This document shows, one piece after another, positions 15,317 to 22,951 of a stretch of DNA of 64,000 nucleotides (positions are counted from its first letter, which is position 1; every line of letters begins with the position of its first letter). Position numbers and translations under genes: made by a program. The notes under the pieces are model-generated. The model saw nothing but the letters and a program-made list of their open reading frames with translations, was not told where the DNA came from and did not search any database. Origin of the DNA: an uncultured Paraprevotella sp. (GTDB lineage Bacteria > Bacteroidota > Bacteroidia > Bacteroidales > Bacteroidaceae); NCBI GenBank assembly GCA_944321345.1, contig CALUKY010000005.1, positions 62,001-126,000 of the forward strand, read 5' to 3'.

Positions 15317-15553
15317 ATGAAAAAAATGATTGCTTGGTTGCGTGAGAGCAACCGTTGGAAACACCTCGTTGGTGGTTGTATGATTGGATTGGCATCGTCA
15401 GATGCCTGGTGTGCTACTTTGGCCGGAGTGGGCATCGCTTCGGCGTTGGAGTATAAAGACAAGGCGCACGGAGGCTCATGGGATTGGATAGACTGGGGCC
15501 TGACAATCGCCGGAGTTATTGTTGGATTTGGAGTTAAATGGATGATAGTATGA
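15317..15553 (+). CDS. Small membrane protein of lysis region (78 aa)
   Basis: The 78-residue protein has two hydrophobic stretches (HLVGGCMIGLASSDAWCATLAG and LTIAGVIVGFGVKWMIV) separated by a polar loop (EYKDKAHGGSWDW). It overlaps the holin gene by 16 bases and heads the lysis cassette. It may act as a second holin, antiholin or membrane partner. The gene starts 109 bases after the leftward small RNA's first hairpin, with no clear rightward promoter of its own, so it probably depends on read-through from the tail fibre operon. Confidence 0.65.
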   Translation: MKKMIAWLRESNRWKHLVGGCMIGLASSDAWCATLAGVGIASALEYKDKAHGGSWDWIDWGLTIAGVIVGFGVKWMIV

Positions 15554-16008
15554 TAAGAGCATTGAACACAACAGCCCCACAGCTGGCCGTGATTGGGGGC
15601 TATACCTTCTTGGGAGAAATGAAACAGGTAGTTTTTGATCTTCGATGGATGTTCTTGTTCATCCTGATACTGATTGCCGCAGATTTCATTCTGGGCATTA
15701 TAGACAGTATTATCAAACGGGGTGAGGAGTTCCGCTTCAGCAGGGCCGGGCGCCGGACTATGTGCAAATTTATCGAATACAATTCCTATCTGGTTCTGGG
15801 TTTTACTTTCGGAATTGCGGTTCTGCAGCCGGTCGGCATCTGTAACTACATGATCAGTAGCGTCGGAGGATTATGTCTGGCGATATTGTTCGAGGCGGAC
15901 AGTATCAAAGATCATGTGTGTGCCATCCACGGGATAGAAAACAAATTTTCTGTAAAAAAATGGTTCGTTGAGTTCCTAAAAAAGAAAATCAATAAAATAA
16001 CAGACTAA
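15538..16008 (+). CDS. Phage holin
   Basis: The holin makes inner-membrane holes that release the lysozyme. This 156-residue protein has three hydrophobic segments (about 35-55 MFLFILILIAADFILGIID, 80-100 YLVLGFTFGIAVLQ and 105-122) and a basic C-terminal tail (KKWFVEFLKKKINKI), in keeping with the phage_holin_4 type often seen in Bacteroidota. It overlaps the small membrane gene by 16 bases and precedes the lysozyme by 11 bases. Confidence 0.75.
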   Translation: MDDSMIRALNTTAPQLAVIGGYTFLGEMKQVVFDLRWMFLFILILIAADFILGIIDSIIKRGEEFRFSRAGRRTMCKFIEYNSYLVLGFTFGIAVLQPVGICNYMISSVGGLCLAILFEADSIKDHVCAIHGIENKFSVKKWFVEFLKKKINKITD

Positions 16009-16019
16009 ATTTTAGATCT

Positions 16020-16451
16020 ATGAAATCAAGTAATATCTTAATCGCTAAAATCAAGGAGTTCGAGGGCTTCCGCAGTCAAGCTTACAAATGCCCGGCTGGA
16101 GTCTGGACGATTGGTTATGGCCACACGGCAGATGTCAAGCCGGGAGATAAAATTTCTGAGGCCGAAGCCGAGCGTTTGTTGCGCAAAGATCTGATCCATT
16201 ACGAAGCTTTTGTCGAATCGTTGAATGTCTCCCAGAAACAAGAAAAGTTTGATGCCTTGGTTGACTTTGCCTACAATCTGGGTTGTGCAGCCCTCGAAGG
16301 TTCGACCTTGCTCAAGAAGATTCGAGCTTGCCGACCCGACAAAGAAATCCGCGCGGAGTTTATGCGCTGGGTATATTCCAAGAAAAAGAAGCTTCCGGGG
16401 TTGGTGACTCGTCGCCAGTGGGAGGCAGACCGATACTTTAACCAGGTGTAA
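16020..16451 (+). CDS. GH24 phage lysozyme (endolysin)
   Basis: This 143-residue muramidase cleaves peptidoglycan. It shows the GH24 pattern EGFRSQAYKCPAGVWTIGYGHT: catalytic Glu15, Thr30 and the position of the T4 lysozyme aspartate taken by Cys24, a substitution common in phage R-type endolysins. Later GH24 features are visible (ALVDFAYNLG near 78 and a terminal R-Q-WEADRYF). There is no obvious N-terminal signal or anchor, so release should depend on the holin upstream. It lies 2 bases before the spanin-like gene. Confidence 0.93.
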   Translation: MKSSNILIAKIKEFEGFRSQAYKCPAGVWTIGYGHTADVKPGDKISEAEAERLLRKDLIHYEAFVESLNVSQKQEKFDALVDFAYNLGCAALEGSTLLKKIRACRPDKEIRAEFMRWVYSKKKKLPGLVTRRQWEADRYFNQV

Positions 16452-16453
16452 TT

Positions 16454-16939
16454 ATGAGATTGATATCTATCCTAATCATATTGCTAACGGCAGCAATATG
16501 TTCCTCATGTAGCCGAGTGCAGTATGTCCCTATCGAAAAGGAGCATATCAGCGTCATCAGGGATACGATGTATGTTCGTGACTCTATATCACATGCGGAC
16601 CATAGTAGTCAGCGAGATTCGATCATCCGCAAAGATTCCATTGTTTACGTAGTCGATGAGAGCGGTAAGGTTCTGCGAAAAGAGCTGTATAGCCAAAAGG
16701 AAATATACAGTAATCTGGAGCGAGAATACAGAGCCCTTCAGGACCGATACGAGCGCCTGAAGACCGAGAAGGCCGACACCGTATATCAAGATCGGCCGGT
16801 CTATATCGAAAAGCAGCTGTCCAGATGGCAGCAGCTTCAGCTAGATATCGGTGGCTGGGCGATGGGTGGCTTTATTGTGATGATAATCTTTCTGATTTTC
16901 TACATTTATACGAAATCGGCGGGTGCCGATAAAAAGTAA
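16454..16939 (+). CDS. Putative unimolecular spanin
   Basis: The 161-residue protein begins with a lipoprotein-type signal (hydrophobic residues 4-15, then CSSCS with a likely lipidated Cys at 16 or 19). It continues as a charged coiled coil (about 40-110, including YSNLEREYRALQDRYERLK) and ends in a transmembrane helix (about 135-152, GGFIVMIIFLIFYIY). An outer-membrane lipid anchor plus C-terminal inner-membrane helix is the layout of unimolecular spanins that fuse the two membranes at lysis. It follows the lysozyme by 2 bases. The family itself was not recognised, so the call rests on architecture and context. Confidence 0.65.
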   Translation: MRLISILIILLTAAICSSCSRVQYVPIEKEHISVIRDTMYVRDSISHADHSSQRDSIIRKDSIVYVVDESGKVLRKELYSQKEIYSNLEREYRALQDRYERLKTEKADTVYQDRPVYIEKQLSRWQQLQLDIGGWAMGGFIVMIIFLIFYIYTKSAGADKK

Positions 16940-16958
16940 TCCTGATTCTTATATATAA

Positions 16959-16990
16959 GGTAGGCAGACGGTTGTTTGTCTACCTTTTTT
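16959..16990 (+). terminator. Terminator of the lysis cassette
   Basis: GGTAGGCAGAC (16959-16969) pairs with GTTTGTCTACC (16974-16984), using two G-U pairs, with T6 following. It closes the tail fibre/lysis transcript 20 bases after the spanin-like gene. Confidence 0.8.
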
Positions 16991-17041
16991 GTTACCAAAA
17001 GTCAAAGCAAATATTTTGCACACAAAAATCTGTGTAAATGT

Positions 17042-17072
17042 TTTGCAAATAGAAATATTTGCAGTATATTTG
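17042..17072 (+). promoter_or_regulatory. Consensus promoter with operator palindrome
   Basis: TTTG (17042-17045), 19 nt and TATATTTG (17065-17072) are an exact consensus. The spacer is almost filled by an inverted repeat, TGCAAATA (17044-17051) and TATTTGCA (17056-17063) around GAAA, a likely repressor site. Related TTTGCA strings lie on both sides. This promoter differs from the GTCCT class and looks like host-type, repressible control of the next small gene. Confidence 0.75.
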
Positions 17073-17117
17073 CATTGTCAAACAAAACAATAAGTCAAAC
17101 AATTAAATTTTTAGATT

Positions 17118-17363
17118 ATGAAACTGAAAGGTATTAAAGCAGCAGCAGGTGAGTTGAAAGAAGCTAAGTATGCAAGAATCTATGTCAATATTCAGACTGG
17201 TGAAGTCATCGCAATGACTTACATTGATAGCAACTCTTTCTCTACTTTTAAAGATGAATCAATCTATGAAGTTTGCCGTTACAATTACAGATATAACAAT
17301 CCTACTATGGCATGGATCAAAGAGCAGGTAGAACAAAAGTTATTCGAGTTAGGCATCCAGTAA
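17118..17363 (+). CDS. Phage hypothetical protein (81 aa)
   Basis: The 81-residue protein starts MKLKGIKAAAGELK and ends EQKLFELGIQ. It has a mixed strand/helix pattern (ARIYVNIQTGEVIAMTYI) and no recognised family. A consensus promoter with an operator-like palindrome stands 45 bases upstream. Its leader holds two GTCAAAC motifs (17077-17083, 17094-17100), the same core that pairs with the small RNA at 18493-18565. Separate control from the late genes suggests expression in the lysogen or early in infection. Confidence 0.6.
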   Translation: MKLKGIKAAAGELKEAKYARIYVNIQTGEVIAMTYIDSNSFSTFKDESIYEVCRYNYRYNNPTMAWIKEQVEQKLFELGIQ

Positions 17364-17429
17364 TTTTCCAGCTGTGCTATCGGCTTGACGGGCATTCTGA
17401 ATAATCTTTGTACACAAAATCCATAAATC

Positions 17430-18056
17430 ATGTACATACAAACAATGACTACGGCAGAAATCCTTGGAGAATATGACAAAGACCTGCCACAAATCTTATC
17501 TGTTTGTGATGCAAAACAGACTAAGGTAGATAAGATCATCCGCCGTTCTGCTTTGTTCCCGGTGTATTTGCATAGTTCCGTCAGGAGCAAACGAGGCAAT
17601 GACTGGCTTCTGCTGTTCGAGGCGCGCAGTAAAAAAGAGATTGGAGATAATTGCCGAATTACCCTGATATCCACCTTTGACAGCACTCATGGGCGATATG
17701 CTATCATGTGGACCACAATCAAAGACAGACCGGTCCATATTATATTTCAGCCTCATTTTTTTGGCCGGTATGCAAAAAGGGCAGGGATTGATTTGTCTGG
17801 TATGGAATTAATCCATCGGTATTTTAAGCTCAATAATTCCTTTGGGTTTACGACTCAAAAGGAGCAATATGACAACAAAATATATCTTAATGCTTATGGA
17901 TCATCTAGCGAAGGCATAGCTTTAGGCTACTGGCTCAATTCAGAAAGACCAGCAATCTTTTTTAAAACCTTTATCACATACGATATGTGCAAAGGTCAGC
18001 AGATTGAAAGTTTTGCTCAGGCTGATGAAATCCGAAAAGAAATTCATGAACTTTAA
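17430..18056 (+). CDS. Phage hypothetical protein (208 aa)
   Basis: This 208-residue protein has an N-terminal helical part (MTTAEILGEYDKDLPQ) followed by a beta-rich body (RISLIST, YAIMWTTIKDRPVHIIFQPHFFGRYAKRAG) and an aromatic end. It is clean and full-length but not in a family I recognise. It lies 66 bases after the 81-aa gene and 12 before the RHH-like gene, so the three probably share a transcript. The HFFGRYAKR stretch is conserved-looking and could be an active or nucleic-acid-binding site; that is speculation. Confidence 0.6.
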   Translation: MYIQTMTTAEILGEYDKDLPQILSVCDAKQTKVDKIIRRSALFPVYLHSSVRSKRGNDWLLLFEARSKKEIGDNCRITLISTFDSTHGRYAIMWTTIKDRPVHIIFQPHFFGRYAKRAGIDLSGMELIHRYFKLNNSFGFTTQKEQYDNKIYLNAYGSSSEGIALGYWLNSERPAIFFKTFITYDMCKGQQIESFAQADEIRKEIHEL

Positions 18057-18068
18057 AATCAATTTATT

Positions 18069-18491
18069 ATGGCAACAAAAAATGTAACTCTCCGACTTCC
18101 GGAAGATATCGTGGACTATCTGTCACGCAATAACAATAGTATTAATCAGGCTGTAATCTCAGAAATTTCTTTCCTTCGTCGGATCCGACAAGTAAGCCTG
18201 GGCGAATTAAAAGGCTTTTTTACCGTTGATGAATGGTTGTTTATGGCCGACACTTTCATCGGCGGGCTCAAAGATGAAACTTTTTGCGCGAACAAAGGTG
18301 CTTTTATCGCAGCTTGCGAAGATGCCGTAAAATTTGACGGATTGGATAAAAAGCACCAGATTGATTTTCCGGCATTCCTGAAAAAGGTAGATTCGCTTCA
18401 CGGCGCAAACATTGAAGCCATATACCGCAGAATATCAGAGTTCTGGAATAATTGCAATGAAATCAAGATTGCTGATTGGGCAAAGTTTTAA
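18069..18491 (+). CDS. Ribbon-helix-helix-like phage protein (140 aa)
   Basis: The N-terminal 30 residues (NVTLRLPEDIVDYLSRNNNSINQAVIS) fit a ribbon-helix-helix DNA-binding start: one strand and two helices with a conserved-looking LPEDIVDYL. The remaining 110 residues are helical and aromatic and may bind a partner or ligand. It could be the repressor for the palindrome at 17044-17063 in its own operon, which is an inference. Its TAA stop lies two bases before the T-run of the leftward small RNA terminator. Confidence 0.6.
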   Translation: MATKNVTLRLPEDIVDYLSRNNNSINQAVISEISFLRRIRQVSLGELKGFFTVDEWLFMADTFIGGLKDETFCANKGAFIAACEDAVKFDGLDKKHQIDFPAFLKKVDSLHGANIEAIYRRISEFWNNCNEIKIADWAKF

Positions 18492-18492
18492 T

Positions 18493-18565
18493 AAAAAAAG
18501 GCAGAGGAAAATCCTCTGCCTGGTGTCAAACGTCACAATAAGTCTCCATAAGAAGACTGAAAGAA
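18493..18565 (-). ncRNA. Leftward small RNA of about 73 nt
   Basis: Inside a 186-bp gap a minus-strand promoter (18571-18602) and a minus-oriented terminator (GGCAGAGGA/TCCTCTGCC, 18500-18520, then T7 at 18499-18493) define a short transcript. It can fold into AGUCU/AGACU, then a GUG/CAC stem with loop ACGUUUGA, then the terminator. The terminator has no T-run for the plus strand, so it does not serve the genes around it. The ACGUUUGACAC segment is complementary to 8082-8092, just upstream of the start at 8100, suggesting a trans-acting antisense RNA. No known family. Confidence 0.6.
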
Positions 18566-18570
18566 CGCTG

Positions 18571-18602
18571 CAAAGATAATAAGAATCATAAAGGCGACCA
18601 AT
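18571..18602 (-). promoter_or_regulatory. Promoter of the 73-nt small RNA
   Basis: On the minus strand ATTG (18599-18602), 20 nt and TATCTTTG (18571-18578) form a near-consensus promoter. The start is expected near 18565. Confidence 0.6.
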
Positions 18603-18618
18603 ATAGGCCGCCTTTTTT
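18590..18618 (+). terminator. Rightward terminator before the tape measure operon
   Basis: AAAGGCG (18590-18596) and CGCCTTT (18609-18615) pair over 7 bp and end in T6. It stops the 17118-18491 operon and abuts the GTCCT box of the next promoter, as at 8015-8052. Confidence 0.65.
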
Positions 18619-18653
18619 GTCCTGTTTCCCTTTCTCTAACCTTTTTATTTTTG
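18619..18653 (+). promoter_or_regulatory. Phage promoter, GTCCT-N22-TATTTTTG form (copy 3)
   Basis: GTCCT (18619-18623), exactly 22 nt, TATTTTTG (18646-18653). Directly after it GCTTATC (18653-18659) and GATAAGC (18668-18674) form a perfect 7-bp hairpin at the mRNA 5' end, 3 nt before the next start codon, possibly masking the ribosome site. Confidence 0.6.
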
Positions 18654-18677
18654 CTTATCACTAAATTGATAAGCTAT

Positions 18678-19223
18678 ATGTCCGATGAAAAACTTATGAC
18701 TGTAGAAGAATTTGATACCGCACTGAAAAAATGGGCGGCACAAATCTCCTCTTTATCTCGTAATACTCTTTTCCAGACGCATGGTTCTGGAGAGCTCTTC
18801 CGTAATTTGCATGACTATGTTGATCCAATCAAAGACAACACCGGTCGCCGCGTAGCTTTTAAATTCCCCCGACATGGTGTGTTCCGCCATTATGGAGCTG
18901 GACGTGGATATGTTATTATTAACGGTAAACCAGTCCGCGGATATCGTGTGTTATCGCTCCGTGAAATTGCAAACAAGCAAACTAACGCCGAAGCTCAAGA
19001 ACTCCTTAAACAAGGGTACTCGATGAGGTATGTTCGTTCTGCAAAAAAAGAATATGTTGAACAAAATCGAATTGCCCGAAAACCTCTTAACTGGCTAGAT
19101 CAACATATCACGAATAATTCCCAAACACTTACAGATTTATCTGTTCGGTTCTACGGCGATCAATCGCTGGAAACCCTCCTAAAACAAATTGAACGAATCA
19201 AAATTGTAAAAAAGAAACTATGA
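18678..19223 (+). CDS. Phage protein upstream of tape measure (181 aa)
   Basis: The 181-residue basic protein starts MSDEKLMTVEEF; the ATG at 18678 is chosen because the earlier one at 18651 lies inside the promoter. A helical N-terminus is followed by a glycine/arginine-rich middle (RHGVFRHYGAGRGYVIINGKPVRGY) and a helical tail. Position just before the tape measure gene, with a 4-base overlap (ATGA), would suit a tail assembly or head-tail joining protein. No family recognised. Confidence 0.55.
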   Translation: MSDEKLMTVEEFDTALKKWAAQISSLSRNTLFQTHGSGELFRNLHDYVDPIKDNTGRRVAFKFPRHGVFRHYGAGRGYVIINGKPVRGYRVLSLREIANKQTNAEAQELLKQGYSMRYVRSAKKEYVEQNRIARKPLNWLDQHITNNSQTLTDLSVRFYGDQSLETLLKQIERIKIVKKKL

Positions 19224-22200
19224 GCGACGCAAAAAGAAGTATTAAGCTGTATATTGACGGCTCGGAAATTCCGGGCTCAGTCAAAGAAATTGAAGCGGAA
19301 ATTCGTAAGCTTCAAAGAGCCTGGAAGGAAATGGAAATAGGTTCTGAGGAATATAACCAAACAGCATCCAAAATTAAAACTCTCAAAGGTGTATTGAATG
19401 ATCACAAGCAGTCACTTCGTGATATCAGGCAGGAACAACAGTCTACTCTGTCCAAAGGTGTAGACCTTTTTAATAAATATGCCGCTTCTATTGCTGCAGT
19501 GATAGCGGCCATCACCGGCGTAGTTCTCAAGATTAATGAGTTTCGGAAATTGGCCAACGAGCGCGAAGATGCCTCGGCCGATGTCAAGGCACTCACAGGT
19601 CTGGATGATGCCTCAGTTAAGTGGTTGGAACAGCAAGCTGTCCGCCTGTCTACCAGCATGACCAGTTCTGGAGTCCGAATCAAGCAAAGCGCCAGCGAAA
19701 TTTTGGACGCATATAAATTGGTTGGATCTGCCAAGCCCGAACTGCTTTCTAATAAGGAAGCTCTCGCACAAGTTACCGAACAGACTCTTATCCTGGCCGC
19801 TGCATCCGGCATGAAGCTCACCGATGCGGTCGATGCGGTGACACTCTCGATGAATCAGTACGGCGCTCAAGCTAATGAAGCCGCCCGCTTTACTAATGTC
19901 ATGGCTGCCGGATCTAAATATGGTTCTGCAGCCGTGGAGTCTGTAACACGCTCCATTTTGAATTCCGGAGTAGCAGCTGCTTCTGCAGATGTTCCCATCG
20001 AGCAACTGGTCGGAACTCTTGAAACTCTCGCCGAAAAAGGAATTAAAGAAGAAGTTGCCGGTACCGGTCTGAAGAAGTTCTTCCTAACCCTACAGACGGG
20101 GGCCGATGACACAAATCCGAAAGTCGTGGGATTGTATCAGGCCCTGGATAATCTGGCCGCCAAGGGACTTACAGCAGCTGAGATTAAGAAACAATTCGGC
20201 GAAGAAGGTTATAATGTGGCCAGCGTCCTGATCAACTCTACCGAAAAAGTCAAGAGCTATACAGCTGCAGTTACGGGTACCAGTGTGGCCACTGAACAGG
20301 CTGCCATTAAGTCAGACACCCTTTCGAGCAAAATCGCTCAGGCTCGCAACGAATTGAATGAGCAAGGTATCATTCTGGCCAAGTCCTTAAATCCAGCTAT
20401 TACCCAGCTTCTGAACGGTCTGGTAAACTGGACTCGTTACGGTGTCGAGCTTGTAAAATGGCTCAACGAACACAGGGAGATTCTTGTTCCTGTCATCGCA
20501 GCTCTATCCTCTTATTATGCTACCGTGGGTATGATCAATGTTGCCACAGCTTTGTGGAATAACCGAACTAAAGCTTCAGCCGTCCTGATGGGCACTCTCA
20601 AGAGCGGTATGGCGTTGGCTCGCGTTGCGATGATTCTTTTTACCCAGGGGTTATCAGCAGCAAAAATGGAGATGACCAAGCTTAATACGGTCATCAAGGC
20701 CAACCCTATCGGTCTGCTTGTGTCTATAATCACGACAGTTATCGCCTTGATTTGGGCCTGGAAGTCTGCTTCAGATGATCTTACAGCGTCTTTAACAAAA
20801 GAGCAGCAAATTCAGAAGGATATGGATGACATAAACCGTTCCGTCACCCAATCAACCGCCGAAGAAATCTCGCAGATCCGTATCCTTTCGGCCGTCATCC
20901 ATGACAATTCTCGTTCATTGAATGATCGACGCACCGCCATCGAGAAGCTCAAAACCATCATTCCGGGATATACCGCCCAAATCAGTGATGAAGGTAAAGT
21001 CATCGGTGAAACCACCGACAAAATTAAAGAGCATATTGATAAGCTCAAGGAGATGGCATTGGCGCAAGCTATGACACGAAAAATGACCGAAATTCAGACA
21101 CAACGCCTGGATCTGGAAGAAAGCCGATTGCGTCGCCAATCTGGGCTTTACAAACGTCAGAACCGGATGTCTGCTCTTCTTGCTGATAACCCTTATCTTT
21201 TGACTTATCAGACACAGCTGGATGCCGCTGCCAATGACTCTTCCGCCGGAGATTGGTTGAATGTGAAAGGTATTAGCGACTTTATTTCTAACATGGATAA
21301 ATCTTTGGATAGGGACAAGGTGCGTAATGCAGTCGACAACTATATCGCTATTCAGAAAAGTATTATCGAGGCTAAAGGTTGGGTGAATGAGCGGAACAAG
21401 CAGCTTCAGGATGTAGATGCACGCGAAGCGAATCTGTCTTTGACCGCAAAAAGTCTGAAAGTGAATCTTGATTCTGTGATTCCTTCCGGAAATAACTCCA
21501 CGACAACGACTCCCCCACCTGTAACAGAAAGCAGTTCCGAAAACGACAAAACCGATCCTGTGAAAGAAGAACTCCTGCAGCTTGAAGAAGATTACTTAAT
21601 CAAGAAAAATCAGCTGAAAGAACAGTATCGTCGGGGTGAGATTGCCAGTCAGGACGCTTATGAGCAGCAGCTTCTCAAACTGGAGATGGATTTGCTGGAC
21701 CGAAAGCTCGCGGTGGCTGGGCTGGAACCCAAGCAGCGTGAAGAGATCAAACAGCAGATCTTAGACAAGCAACTCGAATTGAAACACCAGCTGGAGAATA
21801 TATCTGCTGACACGGCCAAGGCTGATACGGCGGCTCAACTGGCAGCAGCTGATGCTACCTACCAGGCGCTTCAATCCCAAATTGAATATGCCTATGAGAA
21901 TGGTATCATCCCGACGATCGAAGAGAAGGAACGTCTTCTGTTGGCAGCAAAACAACAATGCGAAGAACAAAAGAAACAAATCCTTCAGGCATCCGCAGAC
22001 CAGCAACTGGCAGAGCTTACTTCCGCCGAAGAATCCGAACTGCTCGCCCTGAAGGCTCAATATGCCAAAAAGTTGATCTCGGCCGAAGAGTATGAACGCC
22101 AAAAAACAGCGATCTCTCTCAAGTATGCTCAGCAACGTATGGCGGTTGACAACCTGAGTAATGAGCAAAGTACAGAAGCCCAGCAGAACTACTATGACCT

Positions 22201-22951
22201 GATGCTGCAAATTACCCAGAGTAATAATGCCAAGGTCATGTCGCAATACAACCAACTCAAAGACTCGCTGACACAGTTTACCACTTCTATGGGCGAAATG
22301 ATCGGCCAATGGATGATGGGCGAACAGATGTCTTTTAAAGATTTTAGTAAACAGATGCTGATTATAGCACTGGAAGCGGTCGAAAAGATGCTTTTGGTAA
22401 AGTATGCTGAAATTGGGGCGAAAGACGTTGCAACTAAAGGATTCGCCGGATTGGCTACTGCCGCCGCTAAATACGCTGCAATTAAAGGTTTGTTTGCGAT
22501 TGCCAAAGGTGCAGTTTCCAGTTTCGATGTCGGCGGATTTACTGGCCCGGGCGAATGGAACCAGCCTAAAGGCATTGTCCACTCCAATGAGTTTGTGGCC
22601 AATCGCTTTGCAGTTCAGAACCCGGCGGTCCGCCCGGTTCTTGACCTCATAGACCGGGCGCAGAGAAGCAATTCTATAGCTCAGCTGTCAGCTTCAGATA
22701 TTGCATCGGTCGCTTCCGGACGGATGTCCTCTTCATCTTCGCCATCACCTTCAGCCGTCACTGTCAACCCTGTTGATGCCGAACTTTTGGCAATTCTGAA
22801 TCGCATAGACAAAACGATGGCACAAGCTACGGAAGCCTATCAGCAACCATCTCCAGCTTATTGTTGGGCTGACGGGAAAGGCAGTGTCAATGAAGCTCAA
22901 AACCTTTTAAATCGAATCAAGTCCAACGCAAACCGTAAACAGTATGATTAA
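19220..22951 (+). CDS. Tail tape measure protein
   Basis: This protein sets tail length and is injected with the DNA. The 1243 residues begin with a coiled coil (to about 80), continue with a TP901-type core (about 105-400, with LAAASGMKLTDAVDAVTLSMNQYG and VMAAGSKYGSAAVESV), then hydrophobic segments (about 435-520, LLVSIITTVIALIWAW) and a second long coiled coil (about 780-980). The C-terminus contains a glycine-rich SFDVGGFTGPGEW motif frequent at tape-measure ends. Scaling by about 0.15 nm per residue would give a tail near 185 nm. It overlaps its neighbours by 4 and 8 bases. Confidence 0.92.
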   Translation: MSDAKRSIKLYIDGSEIPGSVKEIEAEIRKLQRAWKEMEIGSEEYNQTASKIKTLKGVLNDHKQSLRDIRQEQQSTLSKGVDLFNKYAASIAAVIAAITGVVLKINEFRKLANEREDASADVKALTGLDDASVKWLEQQAVRLSTSMTSSGVRIKQSASEILDAYKLVGSAKPELLSNKEALAQVTEQTLILAAASGMKLTDAVDAVTLSMNQYGAQANEAARFTNVMAAGSKYGSAAVESVTRSILNSGVAAASADVPIEQLVGTLETLAEKGIKEEVAGTGLKKFFLTLQTGADDTNPKVVGLYQALDNLAAKGLTAAEIKKQFGEEGYNVASVLINSTEKVKSYTAAVTGTSVATEQAAIKSDTLSSKIAQARNELNEQGIILAKSLNPAITQLLNGLVNWTRYGVELVKWLNEHREILVPVIAALSSYYATVGMINVATALWNNRTKASAVLMGTLKSGMALARVAMILFTQGLSAAKMEMTKLNTVIKANPIGLLVSIITTVIALIWAWKSASDDLTASLTKEQQIQKDMDDINRSVTQSTAEEISQIRILSAVIHDNSRSLNDRRTAIEKLKTIIPGYTAQISDEGKVIGETTDKIKEHIDKLKEMALAQAMTRKMTEIQTQRLDLEESRLRRQSGLYKRQNRMSALLADNPYLLTYQTQLDAAANDSSAGDWLNVKGISDFISNMDKSLDRDKVRNAVDNYIAIQKSIIEAKGWVNERNKQLQDVDAREANLSLTAKSLKVNLDSVIPSGNNSTTTTPPPVTESSSENDKTDPVKEELLQLEEDYLIKKNQLKEQYRRGEIASQDAYEQQLLKLEMDLLDRKLAVAGLEPKQREEIKQQILDKQLELKHQLENISADTAKADTAAQLAAADATYQALQSQIEYAYENGIIPTIEEKERLLLAAKQQCEEQKKQILQASADQQLAELTSAEESELLALKAQYAKKLISAEEYERQKTAISLKYAQQRMAVDNLSNEQSTEAQQNYYDLMLQITQSNNAKVMSQYNQLKDSLTQFTTSMGEMIGQWMMGEQMSFKDFSKQMLIIALEAVEKMLLVKYAEIGAKDVATKGFAGLATAAAKYAAIKGLFAIAKGAVSSFDVGGFTGPGEWNQPKGIVHSNEFVANRFAVQNPAVRPVLDLIDRAQRSNSIAQLSASDIASVASGRMSSSSSPSPSAVTVNPVDAELLAILNRIDKTMAQATEAYQQPSPAYCWADGKGSVNEAQNLLNRIKSNANRKQYD

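Noticed and set aside
15121-15345. A 74-codon plus-strand frame with a GHRVPKA peptide repeat, in frame with the tail fibre behind its TAG stop
   Set aside because: The stem changes are compensatory at the RNA level and the minus strand has a fitting promoter and terminator; after the repeats the peptide has no protein-like pattern. Stop read-through cannot be fully excluded.
17373-17412. A fourth GTCCT-type promoter before the gene at 17430
   Set aside because: The sequence reads GTGCT and the spacing to the AATCTTTG box is 24, not 22.
21761-22582. Long minus-strand frame opposite the tape measure gene
   Set aside because: It is a mirror of the strongly biased codons of the coiled-coil region; no promoter or domain is visible.
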